Source: Proteiniphilum sp. UBA5384
GTDB taxonomy: Bacteria > Bacteroidota > Bacteroidia > Bacteroidales > Dysgonomonadaceae
Direction of reading: 5' to 3'
NCBI RefSeq assembly: GCF_002410825.1
Contig: NZ_DHOS01000001.1
Coordinates: 1,051 to 65,050, forward strand
Length of the DNA: 64,000 bases
The notes under the pieces are model-generated. The model made no database searches, was not told the DNA's origin, and was given only the letters and a program-made list of their open reading frames with translations. A program made the position numbers and the translations under genes. Of this stretch, positions 27,716-36,776 are shown in pieces (positions within the stretch are counted from its first letter, which is position 1; each line of letters opens with the position of its first letter).

Positions 27716-28942
27716 ATGTACAAAGAAAAAGTCCGGCAAATTCAAATCTCTCAATATAATTACCCTCTTCCCGATGGTAGGATTGCCAAATATCCTCTTC
27801 CGCAAAGAGATGCATCCAAGCTACTGGTATATAACGGCAGGAAAATAACCACTTCTCATTTTTCCGAACTGCCGGTATTGTTACCTGAAGAGACATTGCT
27901 CTTGTTCAATAACACCAAAGTGATTCATGCGCGGTTATTGTTTCAAAAGGGGACGGGTGCGCAGATTGAGATATTTTGTCTTTCTCCACATGATCCGGGT
28001 GATTATGTGATGAATTTTCAACAGAGATGCCAATGTGCATGGCATTGCATGATTGGAAATGCCAGGCGGTGGAAAGAGGAACCTTTGTATATGCAAATTC
28101 CTGTGGGTGATGGCGTTGTAAGTTTGAAGGCCGAAAAAAAAGGAATCATGGGAAATGATTCGATTATCTGTTTTTCTTGGGATAATGAGGAATTTACCTT
28201 TTCCGATCTTCTGGAAGTAGCCGGAAAATTACCTATTCCTCCCTATTTGCACCGCCCTTCCGAAGAGAAAGATAATGAGACCTATCAGACTGTTTACTCC
28301 CGTTCCGAGGGTTCTGTGGCAGCTCCTACAGCAGGGTTGCATTTTACCGGAGAAGTAATGGAACGGCTTCGCGATAAAGGAATCCGGACGGCGGAAGTTA
28401 CTCTCCACGTAGGTGCCGGAACTTTCAAGCCGGTGAAGAGTGAAACAATTGCCGGTCATGAGATGCACAGAGAATTCATCTCGGTGCCGAAAGAAACCAT
28501 TAAGCAACTGTTTCATCATCCGGGAAAGGTGGTTGTGGTGGGAACTACTTCCATGCGTACAATAGAGAGCCTTTATTATATTGGCCGGAAGATAGATACC
28601 TCCCATCATTTATCTGCACATGCACTCAACGTAGAACAATGGGAACCGTATGGCGGCACAAAAGAGATCATGCCAAAACAGGCGCTTCAAAATATATTGG
28701 AGTACCTTGATGAGACAGGACAGGAACGACTTATCGCATCCACGCAATTAATGATCGCACCCGGCTATGAGTTCCATTTTCCCGACGCCATCATTACTAA
28801 TTTTCATCAACCTCAGAGTACATTATTACTGCTTGTTTCGGCTTTTGTAGGAGAGGATTGGAGCAAGATATACGACTATGCACTGGAGAATGACTATCGA
28901 TTTCTTAGCTATGGAGATAGTTCTCTATTATGGAAAAAATAG
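27716..28942 (+). CDS. queA: QueA-family S-adenosylmethionine:tRNA ribosyltransferase-isomerase (long form)
   Basis: A 408-residue member of the QueA family, which transfers the ribosyl part of S-adenosylmethionine to 7-aminomethyl-7-deazaguanine in tRNA to make epoxyqueuosine. Visible motifs: YPLPQRDASKLLVY, LLFNNTKVIHARL, YQTVYSRSEGSVAAPTAGLHFT (about residues 193-214), TLHVGAGTFKPV and NFHQPQSTLLLLVSAF. Canonical QueA is about 350 residues; this is longer, with extra sequence in the middle (about 90-165). Bacteroidetes often carry such a long paralogue beside a normal one, so its substrate could differ. It is monocistronic, followed by a 120-base gap before tamB. Confidence 0.85.
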   Translation: MYKEKVRQIQISQYNYPLPDGRIAKYPLPQRDASKLLVYNGRKITTSHFSELPVLLPEETLLLFNNTKVIHARLLFQKGTGAQIEIFCLSPHDPGDYVMNFQQRCQCAWHCMIGNARRWKEEPLYMQIPVGDGVVSLKAEKKGIMGNDSIICFSWDNEEFTFSDLLEVAGKLPIPPYLHRPSEEKDNETYQTVYSRSEGSVAAPTAGLHFTGEVMERLRDKGIRTAEVTLHVGAGTFKPVKSETIAGHEMHREFISVPKETIKQLFHHPGKVVVVGTTSMRTIESLYYIGRKIDTSHHLSAHALNVEQWEPYGGTKEIMPKQALQNILEYLDETGQERLIASTQLMIAPGYEFHFPDAIITNFHQPQSTLLLLVSAFVGEDWSKIYDYALENDYRFLSYGDSSLLWKK

Positions 28943-29065
28943 AATAAAATTCAAAAAGCCTGTTTTTTGGTTAAAAACCCAGCCGTAAACGGTTTTGTGC
29001 TATCTTTTTTTGTATAATTGCATCATTAAAGTCAAAAGTCTCTTATTTATAATATTTCAACTGAG

Positions 29066-32000
29066 TTGGTCCGTAAAATTGTCCGCATATTTGCCTTCAT
29101 TATTGTCAGTATCATTTTATTGAATGTGATACTACTCGCCACTTTCAGTATTCCTGCAATACAAAAGAGCGTGGTTAACCTGGCATTGGACAAATTCCGG
29201 CCTCTCATAGGTACCCGGGTCGATTTGCAGGGTATCCGTATCAAACTGTTTAATACCGTAGAACTTGAGGGTATTTATGTAGAAGACCAACAGCAGGATA
29301 CATTGCTATATGTAGGTAAGATTGGTGTGCGTATACATGCCCTTGATCTTTTGAAAAACAGGGTTACGGTGCATAAGTTATCCCTTGAGGATTTTACGGC
29401 CAACGTGCATCGTGCTTCACCGGAGGACCCTTTTAATTTTCAATTTATTATCGATGCCTTTGCCAAGCAGGATACTGTGAAAGTGAAAAAGAAAGAGGGA
29501 AAACCGTGGCGGATTACTGCCAACGAGGTGATGCTGAAAAATGGCATACTGCGCTACGATATTCTCTCTGCACCGGAAACGCCGGGAGCATTCAATATCA
29601 ATCATATTGACGTGGCAGATTTTAATTTTAGGGGAAATGCCGAGTTTCTGAATATAGGAGATATGCGCGCCGAGGTGAATCATTTTAATTTTCTGGAAAA
29701 GAATGCAGGATTATCACTTGATAATCTGAAAGCAAATATGGAGGGGACGGGTACTTTGATTAGTAGTGATGGGGTGACGATTGCTTTGAATGGTTCTCAC
29801 ATACAGGTAAAGGATGCCCTCTATGATTTGGAGACAAAAAAGTTTTCTCTTACTGCGGAAAGTGATGTGGTTGATCCGCGCGATATCAATATCTTTGTTT
29901 CCCGATTTTCTCACCTCGATAAGCCGATCTCTTTTGAAGTCAGTGCGGAGGGTGAATTACCAAAGGTGCTACTTAAGGACTTGCATTTCCGTTATGGTTC
30001 CGATACAGAACTCAATGTGTCGGGATCCATCTCCGATTATAGCGATATCAATAATGGGGAGTTACATGTGAATCTACGGAACTTGTCTGTTTCCCAAGAA
30101 GATTTACAGGCGTTGATTCGCATTGGTCCGCCTGATTTCACGTCTCCCGATCAACTGTTGGCAATGGGTGACCTTCGCCTGCAGATGAAAGCTGATGGTC
30201 GTTTAAGCCGTTTTTTATATGATGGAGAAGTGGTTACGGAGCAAGGCGATGTGGTACTCAATGGAACCGGACGTATCGGAAATGAGTTCAAAAGCCTTGT
30301 CTTTGAAGGTCCTATGAGGGCTAATAATATCAAAGTGGATAAAATCATTGGTGAGAAGGTGGGTATCGGCAGTACCACCATCGATACGGATTTGAAATTA
30401 TCCATTCTTCAAGATTCATCGCTTACGGTAGCTGCTGACGGACGGATAGAATCGACCTCGTTCAGGAATTATCATTATAATAATATTTTCTTTGATGCGG
30501 TATATAGTGGTACCAACGTTGTTGCCGAAATCCGCTCTGATATGGAGAGAAACAAATTGGATCTTTTCGCTGATATTTCCTTTGGTGATGCGATGAAATT
30601 TGAGGTAAAAGGAGATGTGGAGCATTTGGACCTCACACCATTTGTCGCAATCGAAAGATGGAATGACCCTTATATCAGGTTGAGTATCGATGGTGATCTC
30701 TCGGGAGGTTCTATTGATGACCTGGCGGGTACGGTATTGATTGATAACGTGGCACTGGCTGACAGTAGCTTTTTCTATAGTCCGGGACCTATTTACCTGG
30801 AAGCACAGTCCGATGAGGGGGAGGAGAAAAAGATAAAACTTCAGTCTACTTTTTTCGAGGGTGAAATCATCGGTGACTATTACTTCTCTACGATCGGAGC
30901 AGAGTTGATGCATGTCATCCATCCACATCTCCCTTCCGTTATTATGGAGAAAGCAGAGGTGCAACAACCGGACTTGGGGAAGAATAATTTTCGTTTCAAT
31001 ATCGAACTCTATAATACCGAAGATCTTTCTTATGCACTTTCCCTGCCGTTTTATAATGTGGAGCTGGCTACTCTTTCAGGAAGTGTGGACATGACGAGTA
31101 GTGAGTCGGTGCGGATGGATGCCTATCTTCCACGGGTAATGATGGGAAATAATGATATCCGAGAAACTAAAGTGAATCTGCATAACCGGATATCCGGACT
31201 GGGATTGGATGCGAATACTTATCTTGTGCAGAATAGCGGGCATATAAATATAAAATTAAATAGTGATGCGACCCTGGATTCTTTGACTAACCGTTTGTCA
31301 TTTGAGATGCAACAAAACGCAAACCATTCTAACGGTCAAATGCTGATTACAATGGGATTTATGCGTGATCGTGAGGAACAGCTGGCGGCGAATATCCGTA
31401 TTCTCCCTGCCCGGATTCTGTTCAATGGTAAGCAAATAGACCTTAACGATGCTTCCATCGCTTATAGTACAGACCGTATTGCTATTTCTAACTTCGGGAT
31501 AAAGGAGGATAACATGCTCCTGTTGGGGATAGATGGGGTGGCTTCCAAAAGTGAAGCCGATAACATCCGGATTTATTTTAATAATACAGAACTGGGAAAT
31601 ATTCTCAATGCATTCAATGTAACCAATTTTGCCGGGTCTATCAATGGCGATATATATGTGCGGCAGGCACTGGATAACCCAATGATTCGCACCGAAGAAC
31701 TACGGGTGGAAAATATTACCGTACAGGGAGATACCATTGGTACATTGCGTGTGGAGGCAAACTGGGATAACCTCCTTTCCGGCCTGGACCTGAATTCATG
31801 GCTGGAAAAAGACGGAGAGCGAAGCCTTGATGTCAAAGGACATATTCCTACGGGCGATAAAAGTCCTTTTCCCCTGGATGTGAACCTGAATATCTCGGAT
31901 TTTAAGCTGATAGCCATTCAACCACTTGCTACTTCTATCTTCAGTGAGTTGAACGGACGATTGAATTCCCGGATACATGTGACCGGCACGCTTGCCGAGC

Positions 32001-33508
32001 CGGTGACGGAGGGATGGTTGGGTATTGATGAAGGGATGATGAAGGTGGCATTTACCAATGTGACTTATTACATATCTGACACGATTAATATCAGTCGGGA
32101 TAATGTGGGGCTGAAGAATTTGGTGATCCGTGACCAGAATAACCATACTGCTACACTGAACCTGAACCTGTCACATACAAATTTTGGACGTATGGTCTAT
32201 AATGCAGGTATTCGCTTTAACGACTTCATGCTCTTAAACAATGCAAACCGTACTGATATGATGGCTTATGGTAACCTTAAACTGTCCGGGGATCTGAAAG
32301 TGACAGGATCTCCATCCGGAATTTTCGGTAGTGGCAACCTGACAAGTTCAAGTCGGTCCGATGTGACGGTGGTGCTCCCTCAAACAGCTACAGCAACTGA
32401 ATATAGCGGTATTATCTATGTAAATAGCCGCGAAAAAGAATCGGATTCATTGGCTTTCCTGCGTAAAGATCCCGACTCCGGGAGCCAATTGAATACCAAT
32501 ATCTCACAAGGTGTTCCCATTGTAATGGGAGTCACCGTGAACCTGACTCCACTGCTCGAAGCTGCTGTGGTTCTTGATCCTACTACCGGTGACGCACTTG
32601 AAATAAGTGGAGAAGGAGAGTTGAATGTCAATTTTAATTCCAAATCTACCCCATCGGTACTACTTTATGGTGATTATGTCATCAATAGTGGAAAGTTCCA
32701 TTATAATCTACAGAATATCCGTACCATGGAGTTTAATATCCAGGAAGGAAGCCACCTTACCATGGGTGGAAATCCGATGAACACCCAGTTCAATATCACT
32801 GCTTACCGGGCTGTAAGGGCAGATTTGGCTACACTCAGTTCGACCTTTACAAATATATTGAGTAATACGCGTGTGCCAGTAAATGCCCTGCTTAAGATCA
32901 AGGGTAACCTTGAAGCGATGGATCTGAACTTTGATGTGGAATTACCGGAAAGTTCCAGCGATATCCAGCAGCGGGTAAATAGTTATATGCCGAATGAAGA
33001 GTCGAAAATACTTCAGGTGGTATATTTGGTGACCTCCGGTAATTTTGTCCCTACCGAAGGCTCCCCCAATACGAATTTCGGTTCATCGATGGCAACAAAT
33101 TTTGCAGCAAGTACTCTCTCCCGTGGGTTAGACGCTTTGTTTGCCAGTGCTTTAAGGGATAACTGGTCGGTCAGTACGAATCTGGAATCAGTGGATGGCA
33201 GTCTTGATAATATGAGGGTGGGCGTAGATGTCTCTACCCGCTTAATGAATAACCGATTGCAAATTAATACCAACCTGAGCTATGGGGATGGTACAATGAT
33301 GGTGGGTGACCAGGCATTTATGGGTGAGTTTGAAGCCAAATATTATATTAACAACTGGCTTATGCTAAGAGCTTTCCATCGAGCCAATGAACGATTTTAT
33401 AGCCGTGCGCCATATACGCAGGGAATTGGTGTAATGGTCACCCGGGAGGCAAAGAGGTTAAGGGATTTGATTGATTTCAGGTTTGTCAGAAGGAAAGAGG
33501 AGGATTGA
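29066..33508 (+). CDS. tamB: Translocation and assembly module protein TamB
   Basis: A 1,480-residue protein with an N-terminal signal-anchor (about residues 5-27) followed by a very long beta-rich periplasmic part, ending in the TamB (DUF490) domain (about residues 1,050-1,450), where ALLKIKGNLEAMDLNFDVELP and the SYMPNEESKILQVVYLV stretch lie. TamB spans the periplasm as a hydrophobic groove and works with a TamA-type barrel in outer-membrane protein or phospholipid delivery. The start codon is TTG at 29066; no ATG exists between the upstream in-frame stop and the membrane helix. tamL follows 78 bases downstream, matching the expected partner. Confidence 0.93.
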   Translation: MVRKIVRIFAFIIVSIILLNVILLATFSIPAIQKSVVNLALDKFRPLIGTRVDLQGIRIKLFNTVELEGIYVEDQQQDTLLYVGKIGVRIHALDLLKNRVTVHKLSLEDFTANVHRASPEDPFNFQFIIDAFAKQDTVKVKKKEGKPWRITANEVMLKNGILRYDILSAPETPGAFNINHIDVADFNFRGNAEFLNIGDMRAEVNHFNFLEKNAGLSLDNLKANMEGTGTLISSDGVTIALNGSHIQVKDALYDLETKKFSLTAESDVVDPRDINIFVSRFSHLDKPISFEVSAEGELPKVLLKDLHFRYGSDTELNVSGSISDYSDINNGELHVNLRNLSVSQEDLQALIRIGPPDFTSPDQLLAMGDLRLQMKADGRLSRFLYDGEVVTEQGDVVLNGTGRIGNEFKSLVFEGPMRANNIKVDKIIGEKVGIGSTTIDTDLKLSILQDSSLTVAADGRIESTSFRNYHYNNIFFDAVYSGTNVVAEIRSDMERNKLDLFADISFGDAMKFEVKGDVEHLDLTPFVAIERWNDPYIRLSIDGDLSGGSIDDLAGTVLIDNVALADSSFFYSPGPIYLEAQSDEGEEKKIKLQSTFFEGEIIGDYYFSTIGAELMHVIHPHLPSVIMEKAEVQQPDLGKNNFRFNIELYNTEDLSYALSLPFYNVELATLSGSVDMTSSESVRMDAYLPRVMMGNNDIRETKVNLHNRISGLGLDANTYLVQNSGHINIKLNSDATLDSLTNRLSFEMQQNANHSNGQMLITMGFMRDREEQLAANIRILPARILFNGKQIDLNDASIAYSTDRIAISNFGIKEDNMLLLGIDGVASKSEADNIRIYFNNTELGNILNAFNVTNFAGSINGDIYVRQALDNPMIRTEELRVENITVQGDTIGTLRVEANWDNLLSGLDLNSWLEKDGERSLDVKGHIPTGDKSPFPLDVNLNISDFKLIAIQPLATSIFSELNGRLNSRIHVTGTLAEPVTEGWLGIDEGMMKVAFTNVTYYISDTINISRDNVGLKNLVIRDQNNHTATLNLNLSHTNFGRMVYNAGIRFNDFMLLNNANRTDMMAYGNLKLSGDLKVTGSPSGIFGSGNLTSSSRSDVTVVLPQTATATEYSGIIYVNSREKESDSLAFLRKDPDSGSQLNTNISQGVPIVMGVTVNLTPLLEAAVVLDPTTGDALEISGEGELNVNFNSKSTPSVLLYGDYVINSGKFHYNLQNIRTMEFNIQEGSHLTMGGNPMNTQFNITAYRAVRADLATLSSTFTNILSNTRVPVNALLKIKGNLEAMDLNFDVELPESSSDIQQRVNSYMPNEESKILQVVYLVTSGNFVPTEGSPNTNFGSSMATNFAASTLSRGLDALFASALRDNWSVSTNLESVDGSLDNMRVGVDVSTRLMNNRLQINTNLSYGDGTMMVGDQAFMGEFEAKYYINNWLMLRAFHRANERFYSRAPYTQGIGVMVTREAKRLRDLIDFRFVRRKEED

Positions 33509-33586
33509 AGTGATGATCCCAATGAATCAGGATAACTTGTCCCGACCTTCGGAAAGTAGTGATGATGTATTGATATAGTGGTTTTT

Positions 33587-35881
33587 ATGAAAAGATATAT
33601 AGTCCTGATATTGTCGATATGTACATTCAGTGCCTGTAGTGTGACTAAAAAGGTGCCTGAGGGAAGCTATCTTCTCAATAAGACTGATATAAAATCAGAT
33701 GTGAAAGGAATTGTACCGTCCACCCTGAAGCCTTACCTACGGCAAAAACCTAATTCATCGATGATTTTACTGGGAAGAGTGAAATTGCAAATGTACAATA
33801 TCCCCAATAACGATTCTACCTGGCTAAACAGACAATTCCTCAAATACGGTGAACCTCCGGTATTATATAATGACCAATTGACTGTAATCTCGGCTGAACA
33901 AATCCGGCTACATATGAAGAACAAAGGATACCTCAATGCAGTTGTGGATACCACCGTGATAAAGAAGGACAAGAAGGCGAATGTAACTTATGATGTGACG
34001 GGCAACGAACCCCACCGTATCCGGGTATTCAAGGACACCATTCATTCTGTCGATACGACTATATACAACATACTGAAGCAAAGCCGGCGGCTCGAGCTTA
34101 TGAAAGAAGGCGATATTTTTGACCTGTCTATCCTGGAGGAGGGAAGGGAGAGAGTGACCACTATGCTGAGAAACCGGGGATATTATAATTTTCAGAAAGA
34201 TAATTTCTATTTTATTGCCGATACCACGGTGGGCACAAATGAGGTCGATGTGACACTTGCCATGAATAATCCTACTGACTCGACATTGCACCGGCGGCAT
34301 TATATAGGGGACGTGACAGTAATTAGCGGGGTAAATCCTGCTCATTTGCAGGATTCTACAGGCCATGCCCCATTAGATACGGTGGAATATAAAGGAATAA
34401 AGATTATTTCTGAGAAAAATCGGTTTCTACGGCCACGAGCGGTCTATTATAATACCTTTTTACGTCCCGGACGGATCTATTCCGACCGGATTTCGGAACG
34501 GACCTATGCCTCACTGAATGGGATGGGAGCAGTAAACCAGACGCAGGTCAACCTGACACCTGTAATCCGGAATGACACAGCTTTTCTTGATTCACGGATC
34601 ACCCTTTTCCCGGGCAATCTTCATTATTCTCAGTTTGGAGTGGACGGTACCAATTCGCAAGGCGACCTGGGAGTTGCCGGTAATATAACGTACGAACATC
34701 GTAATTTACTGAAAGGGGGAGAAATTTTCCGTATTCAGTTAAAGGCCGCTTATGAGTTTATTACTGCTTCAGATAGTTTGAACCTGGTCGATAATAGTTA
34801 TTATGAGTATGGGGGGGAAGCATCTCTGACCATCCCGCAATTGATGCTTCCATGGCTCCTGAAACTACTTGGAGATCAACCATCGGCATCCACGGAGTTT
34901 TCAGTGGGACTTAATTACCAGAATCGTCCGGACTATTTGCGTCAGTTTTTTAGCCTGGGCACCAAGTTTCAATGGGCCTCCTCGGAATGGCAATTACAAC
35001 ATAGCATGGAACCGTTGGGTGTGACGTATGTGAGTATGCCCAGAAAATCCGATCTGTTTGAAGAACTTTACCTGAGCGATGAAAATTCTATTTTACGATT
35101 CAGTTTTGATGATCTGTTGATCGTCCGTAGTGGTTATAATATCACTTATTCCAATTATGGCCGTAACTTTAGACGAAGGATGCCGGCTATTCCTTTCCGG
35201 ATTCGTTCGGGAGTGGAATGGTCCGGATGGTTACCACGTATTTTGACGAATCTGGGAGAAGGTAGTGTAAATGAAGATGGCTTCAGGACTTTATTTGGAT
35301 TACCCTATTCAGAATATGTCAGAGGTGATTTTGATATATCTGCGTCACATGCTTTTGATGATCAGAACACACTGGCCGGCCATTTTGCAGTGGGGGTAGC
35401 ATATCCTTTCGGCAATTCCACTGTCTTACCCTTTGAAAGGCGTTATTTTGGAGGGGGAGCCAATAGCGTGAGGGGTTGGAGTACTCGTACTTTGGGACCC
35501 GGTACGTATAACCGTGACTCTTTGGTATCCGATTTTGGTCGTAAGGTAGGGGATATAAAACTTGATATGAGTCTGGAATATCGTCATAAACTGACTAAAA
35601 TGTTTGAATTGGCCACTTTTGTCGATGCGGGGAATATATGGACCATCAAGGACTACTCGGTACAACCGGGTGGCAAGTTCGGATGGAATACTTTTTATAA
35701 GGAACTGGCCGTGGCATACGGACTTGGGCTCCGTTTAGACCTTAATTTCCTGCTGATCCGGGTGGATGGTGGTATGAAAGCTCATAATCCCGGACTTCCC
35801 GAGGGTTCCCGGTGGACTATTTTCAAACCCAATTTCAAACGCGATTTTGCCTTCCACTTCGCCATTGGTTATCCGTTCTAA
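33587..35881 (+). CDS. tamL: TamA/BamA-family outer-membrane lipoprotein (TamL)
   Basis: About 764 residues. The ATG at 33587 opens onto a lipoprotein signal (MKRYIVLIL, then FSAC with Cys at residue 17), which marks the Bacteroidetes lipoprotein variant TamL. POTRA-like domains follow (for example YLNAVVDTTVIKKDKKANVTYDV split over about residues 105-135, and MLRNRGYYNF). The C-terminal half is a 16-strand Omp85 barrel with the conserved RRYFGGGANSVRGW loop motif near residue 620 and a terminal Phe (IGYPF). It acts in the outer membrane with the TamB encoded just upstream. A GTG nine bases earlier is in frame but would add non-signal residues. Confidence 0.93.
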   Translation: MKRYIVLILSICTFSACSVTKKVPEGSYLLNKTDIKSDVKGIVPSTLKPYLRQKPNSSMILLGRVKLQMYNIPNNDSTWLNRQFLKYGEPPVLYNDQLTVISAEQIRLHMKNKGYLNAVVDTTVIKKDKKANVTYDVTGNEPHRIRVFKDTIHSVDTTIYNILKQSRRLELMKEGDIFDLSILEEGRERVTTMLRNRGYYNFQKDNFYFIADTTVGTNEVDVTLAMNNPTDSTLHRRHYIGDVTVISGVNPAHLQDSTGHAPLDTVEYKGIKIISEKNRFLRPRAVYYNTFLRPGRIYSDRISERTYASLNGMGAVNQTQVNLTPVIRNDTAFLDSRITLFPGNLHYSQFGVDGTNSQGDLGVAGNITYEHRNLLKGGEIFRIQLKAAYEFITASDSLNLVDNSYYEYGGEASLTIPQLMLPWLLKLLGDQPSASTEFSVGLNYQNRPDYLRQFFSLGTKFQWASSEWQLQHSMEPLGVTYVSMPRKSDLFEELYLSDENSILRFSFDDLLIVRSGYNITYSNYGRNFRRRMPAIPFRIRSGVEWSGWLPRILTNLGEGSVNEDGFRTLFGLPYSEYVRGDFDISASHAFDDQNTLAGHFAVGVAYPFGNSTVLPFERRYFGGGANSVRGWSTRTLGPGTYNRDSLVSDFGRKVGDIKLDMSLEYRHKLTKMFELATFVDAGNIWTIKDYSVQPGGKFGWNTFYKELAVAYGLGLRLDLNFLLIRVDGGMKAHNPGLPEGSRWTIFKPNFKRDFAFHFAIGYPF

Positions 35882-35932
35882 AACAGAGGTGAATGATGAA
35901 TTTGTCTTACTCAATATTCATAAACATTTTAT

Positions 35933-36399
35933 TCATAATATAAAATCGATACCTAATATGCCTTCGATGTCTTGATTAGAAGGGTTTGATGTGTCCGGAT
36001 AAATAGGTGCATCGTCTATCACAGCGGTTGAATTGGCTATATTTATTTGAAGTATAGGTATTTGATACATCTTGTTGTGCGCTAGATCCAAATATGAGTT
36101 TACAATTTTTTTCTTTTCATCCTTTAATAATAAGGATAGAAAATTAAAAGCGTTTCAAGAGCATTCAATGCGTCGTGTGGACGATTGAATCTTATATCCA
36201 GCATTGCCTTTGCAATCCATTTGAGGGATTTGTCTTGCATCTTGCCCTCCAATGAGCAAAATTGCTGCTCGAGGGTAAAGTAATCACGGCTACTTAGTAG
36301 TTGCTTTACATTATTATCTGCCTCTTGTGGAAAAAGTAGGTTCCCATGGGGTGTCAGTAATAGCAGAAGTGGGATTATCCTTATTCTGTTCATGTTCAT
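35933..36399 (-). pseudogene. Remnant of an exported retropepsin-like aspartic protease family gene
   Basis: From 36399 the minus strand encodes a signal peptide and an N-terminal domain (LLSSRDYFTLEQQF, LDIRFNRPHDALNALETLL) of 91 residues, then stops at 36124. In another frame a further segment continues to a TGA at 35933 and includes KMYQIPILQINI and EGILGIDFIL. Both pieces resemble the two ends of a Bacteroidetes family of about 400 residues with a retropepsin-like domain; the middle, including the expected DTGAS active site, is absent. I infer an internal deletion plus frameshift. It could also be a short functional exported protein of 91 residues; the family match is by eye and from memory. 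Confidence 0.5.
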
Positions 36400-36553
36400 G
36401 ATTGTCGATCAATTATCCGCCCACACAATGTCGGGAAGAATTCTTTCTGTTTATCAATGATTCAAAGGCAAGTAAAAATGTGCGAAAAATATGCCCGTAA
36501 ATGTAGTAATAAGTAGCAACGGTAAATTTCGTAAAACCGTTTGTAGAAAAGGA

Positions 36554-36576
36554 AAACCCGCCTTGTGAGCGGGTTT
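36554..36576 (-). terminator. Rho-independent terminator of the tRNA-Gln gene
   Basis: The arms AAACCCGC (36554-36561) and GCGGGTTT (36569-36576) are perfectly complementary with a seven-base loop. On the minus strand the hairpin is followed by a T-rich run (TCCTTTTC), 17 bases after the tRNA 3' end. Confidence 0.8.
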
Positions 36577-36592
36577 GGGAATTGTCTTTCAG

Positions 36593-36663
36593 TTGTCTTG
36601 CCAGGATTCGAACCTGGACAAACAGGACCAGAATCTGTTGTGCTACCGTTACACCACAAGACA
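36593..36663 (-). tRNA. tRNA-Gln (anticodon CTG)
   Basis: Seventy-one bases on the minus strand fold as a cloverleaf. The acceptor stem pairs TGTCTTG with CAAGACA, followed by discriminator A. The D arm contains GGTGTAACGGTAGCAC, the anticodon loop TTCTGGT gives CTG (Gln), and the T arm CCAGGTTCGAATCCTGG is canonical. The CCA end is not encoded. The last anticodon-stem pair is A opposite C, a small irregularity. A TACCTTTG promoter lies just upstream and a hairpin terminator just downstream, so the gene is a single transcription unit. Confidence 0.93.
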
Positions 36664-36672
36664 ATGGGAGTG

Positions 36673-36680
36673 CAAAGGTA
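36673..36680 (-). promoter_or_regulatory. -7 promoter element of the tRNA-Gln gene
   Basis: Minus-strand TACCTTTG (TAnnTTTG) lies ten bases before the tRNA 5' end. A TTTG at 36700-36697 is 16 bases further upstream, slightly closer than usual, and overlaps a CACAAC/GTTGTG inverted repeat (36692-36710). Confidence 0.55.
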
Positions 36681-36776
36681 TAAAAAATTGTCACAACAAA
36701 AAAGGTTGTGCGAAAAAATATTTACCGAAAGTTAAACCCTGCCAACCATTGGCTCTAATGAGTGTTCAATAAGTAG

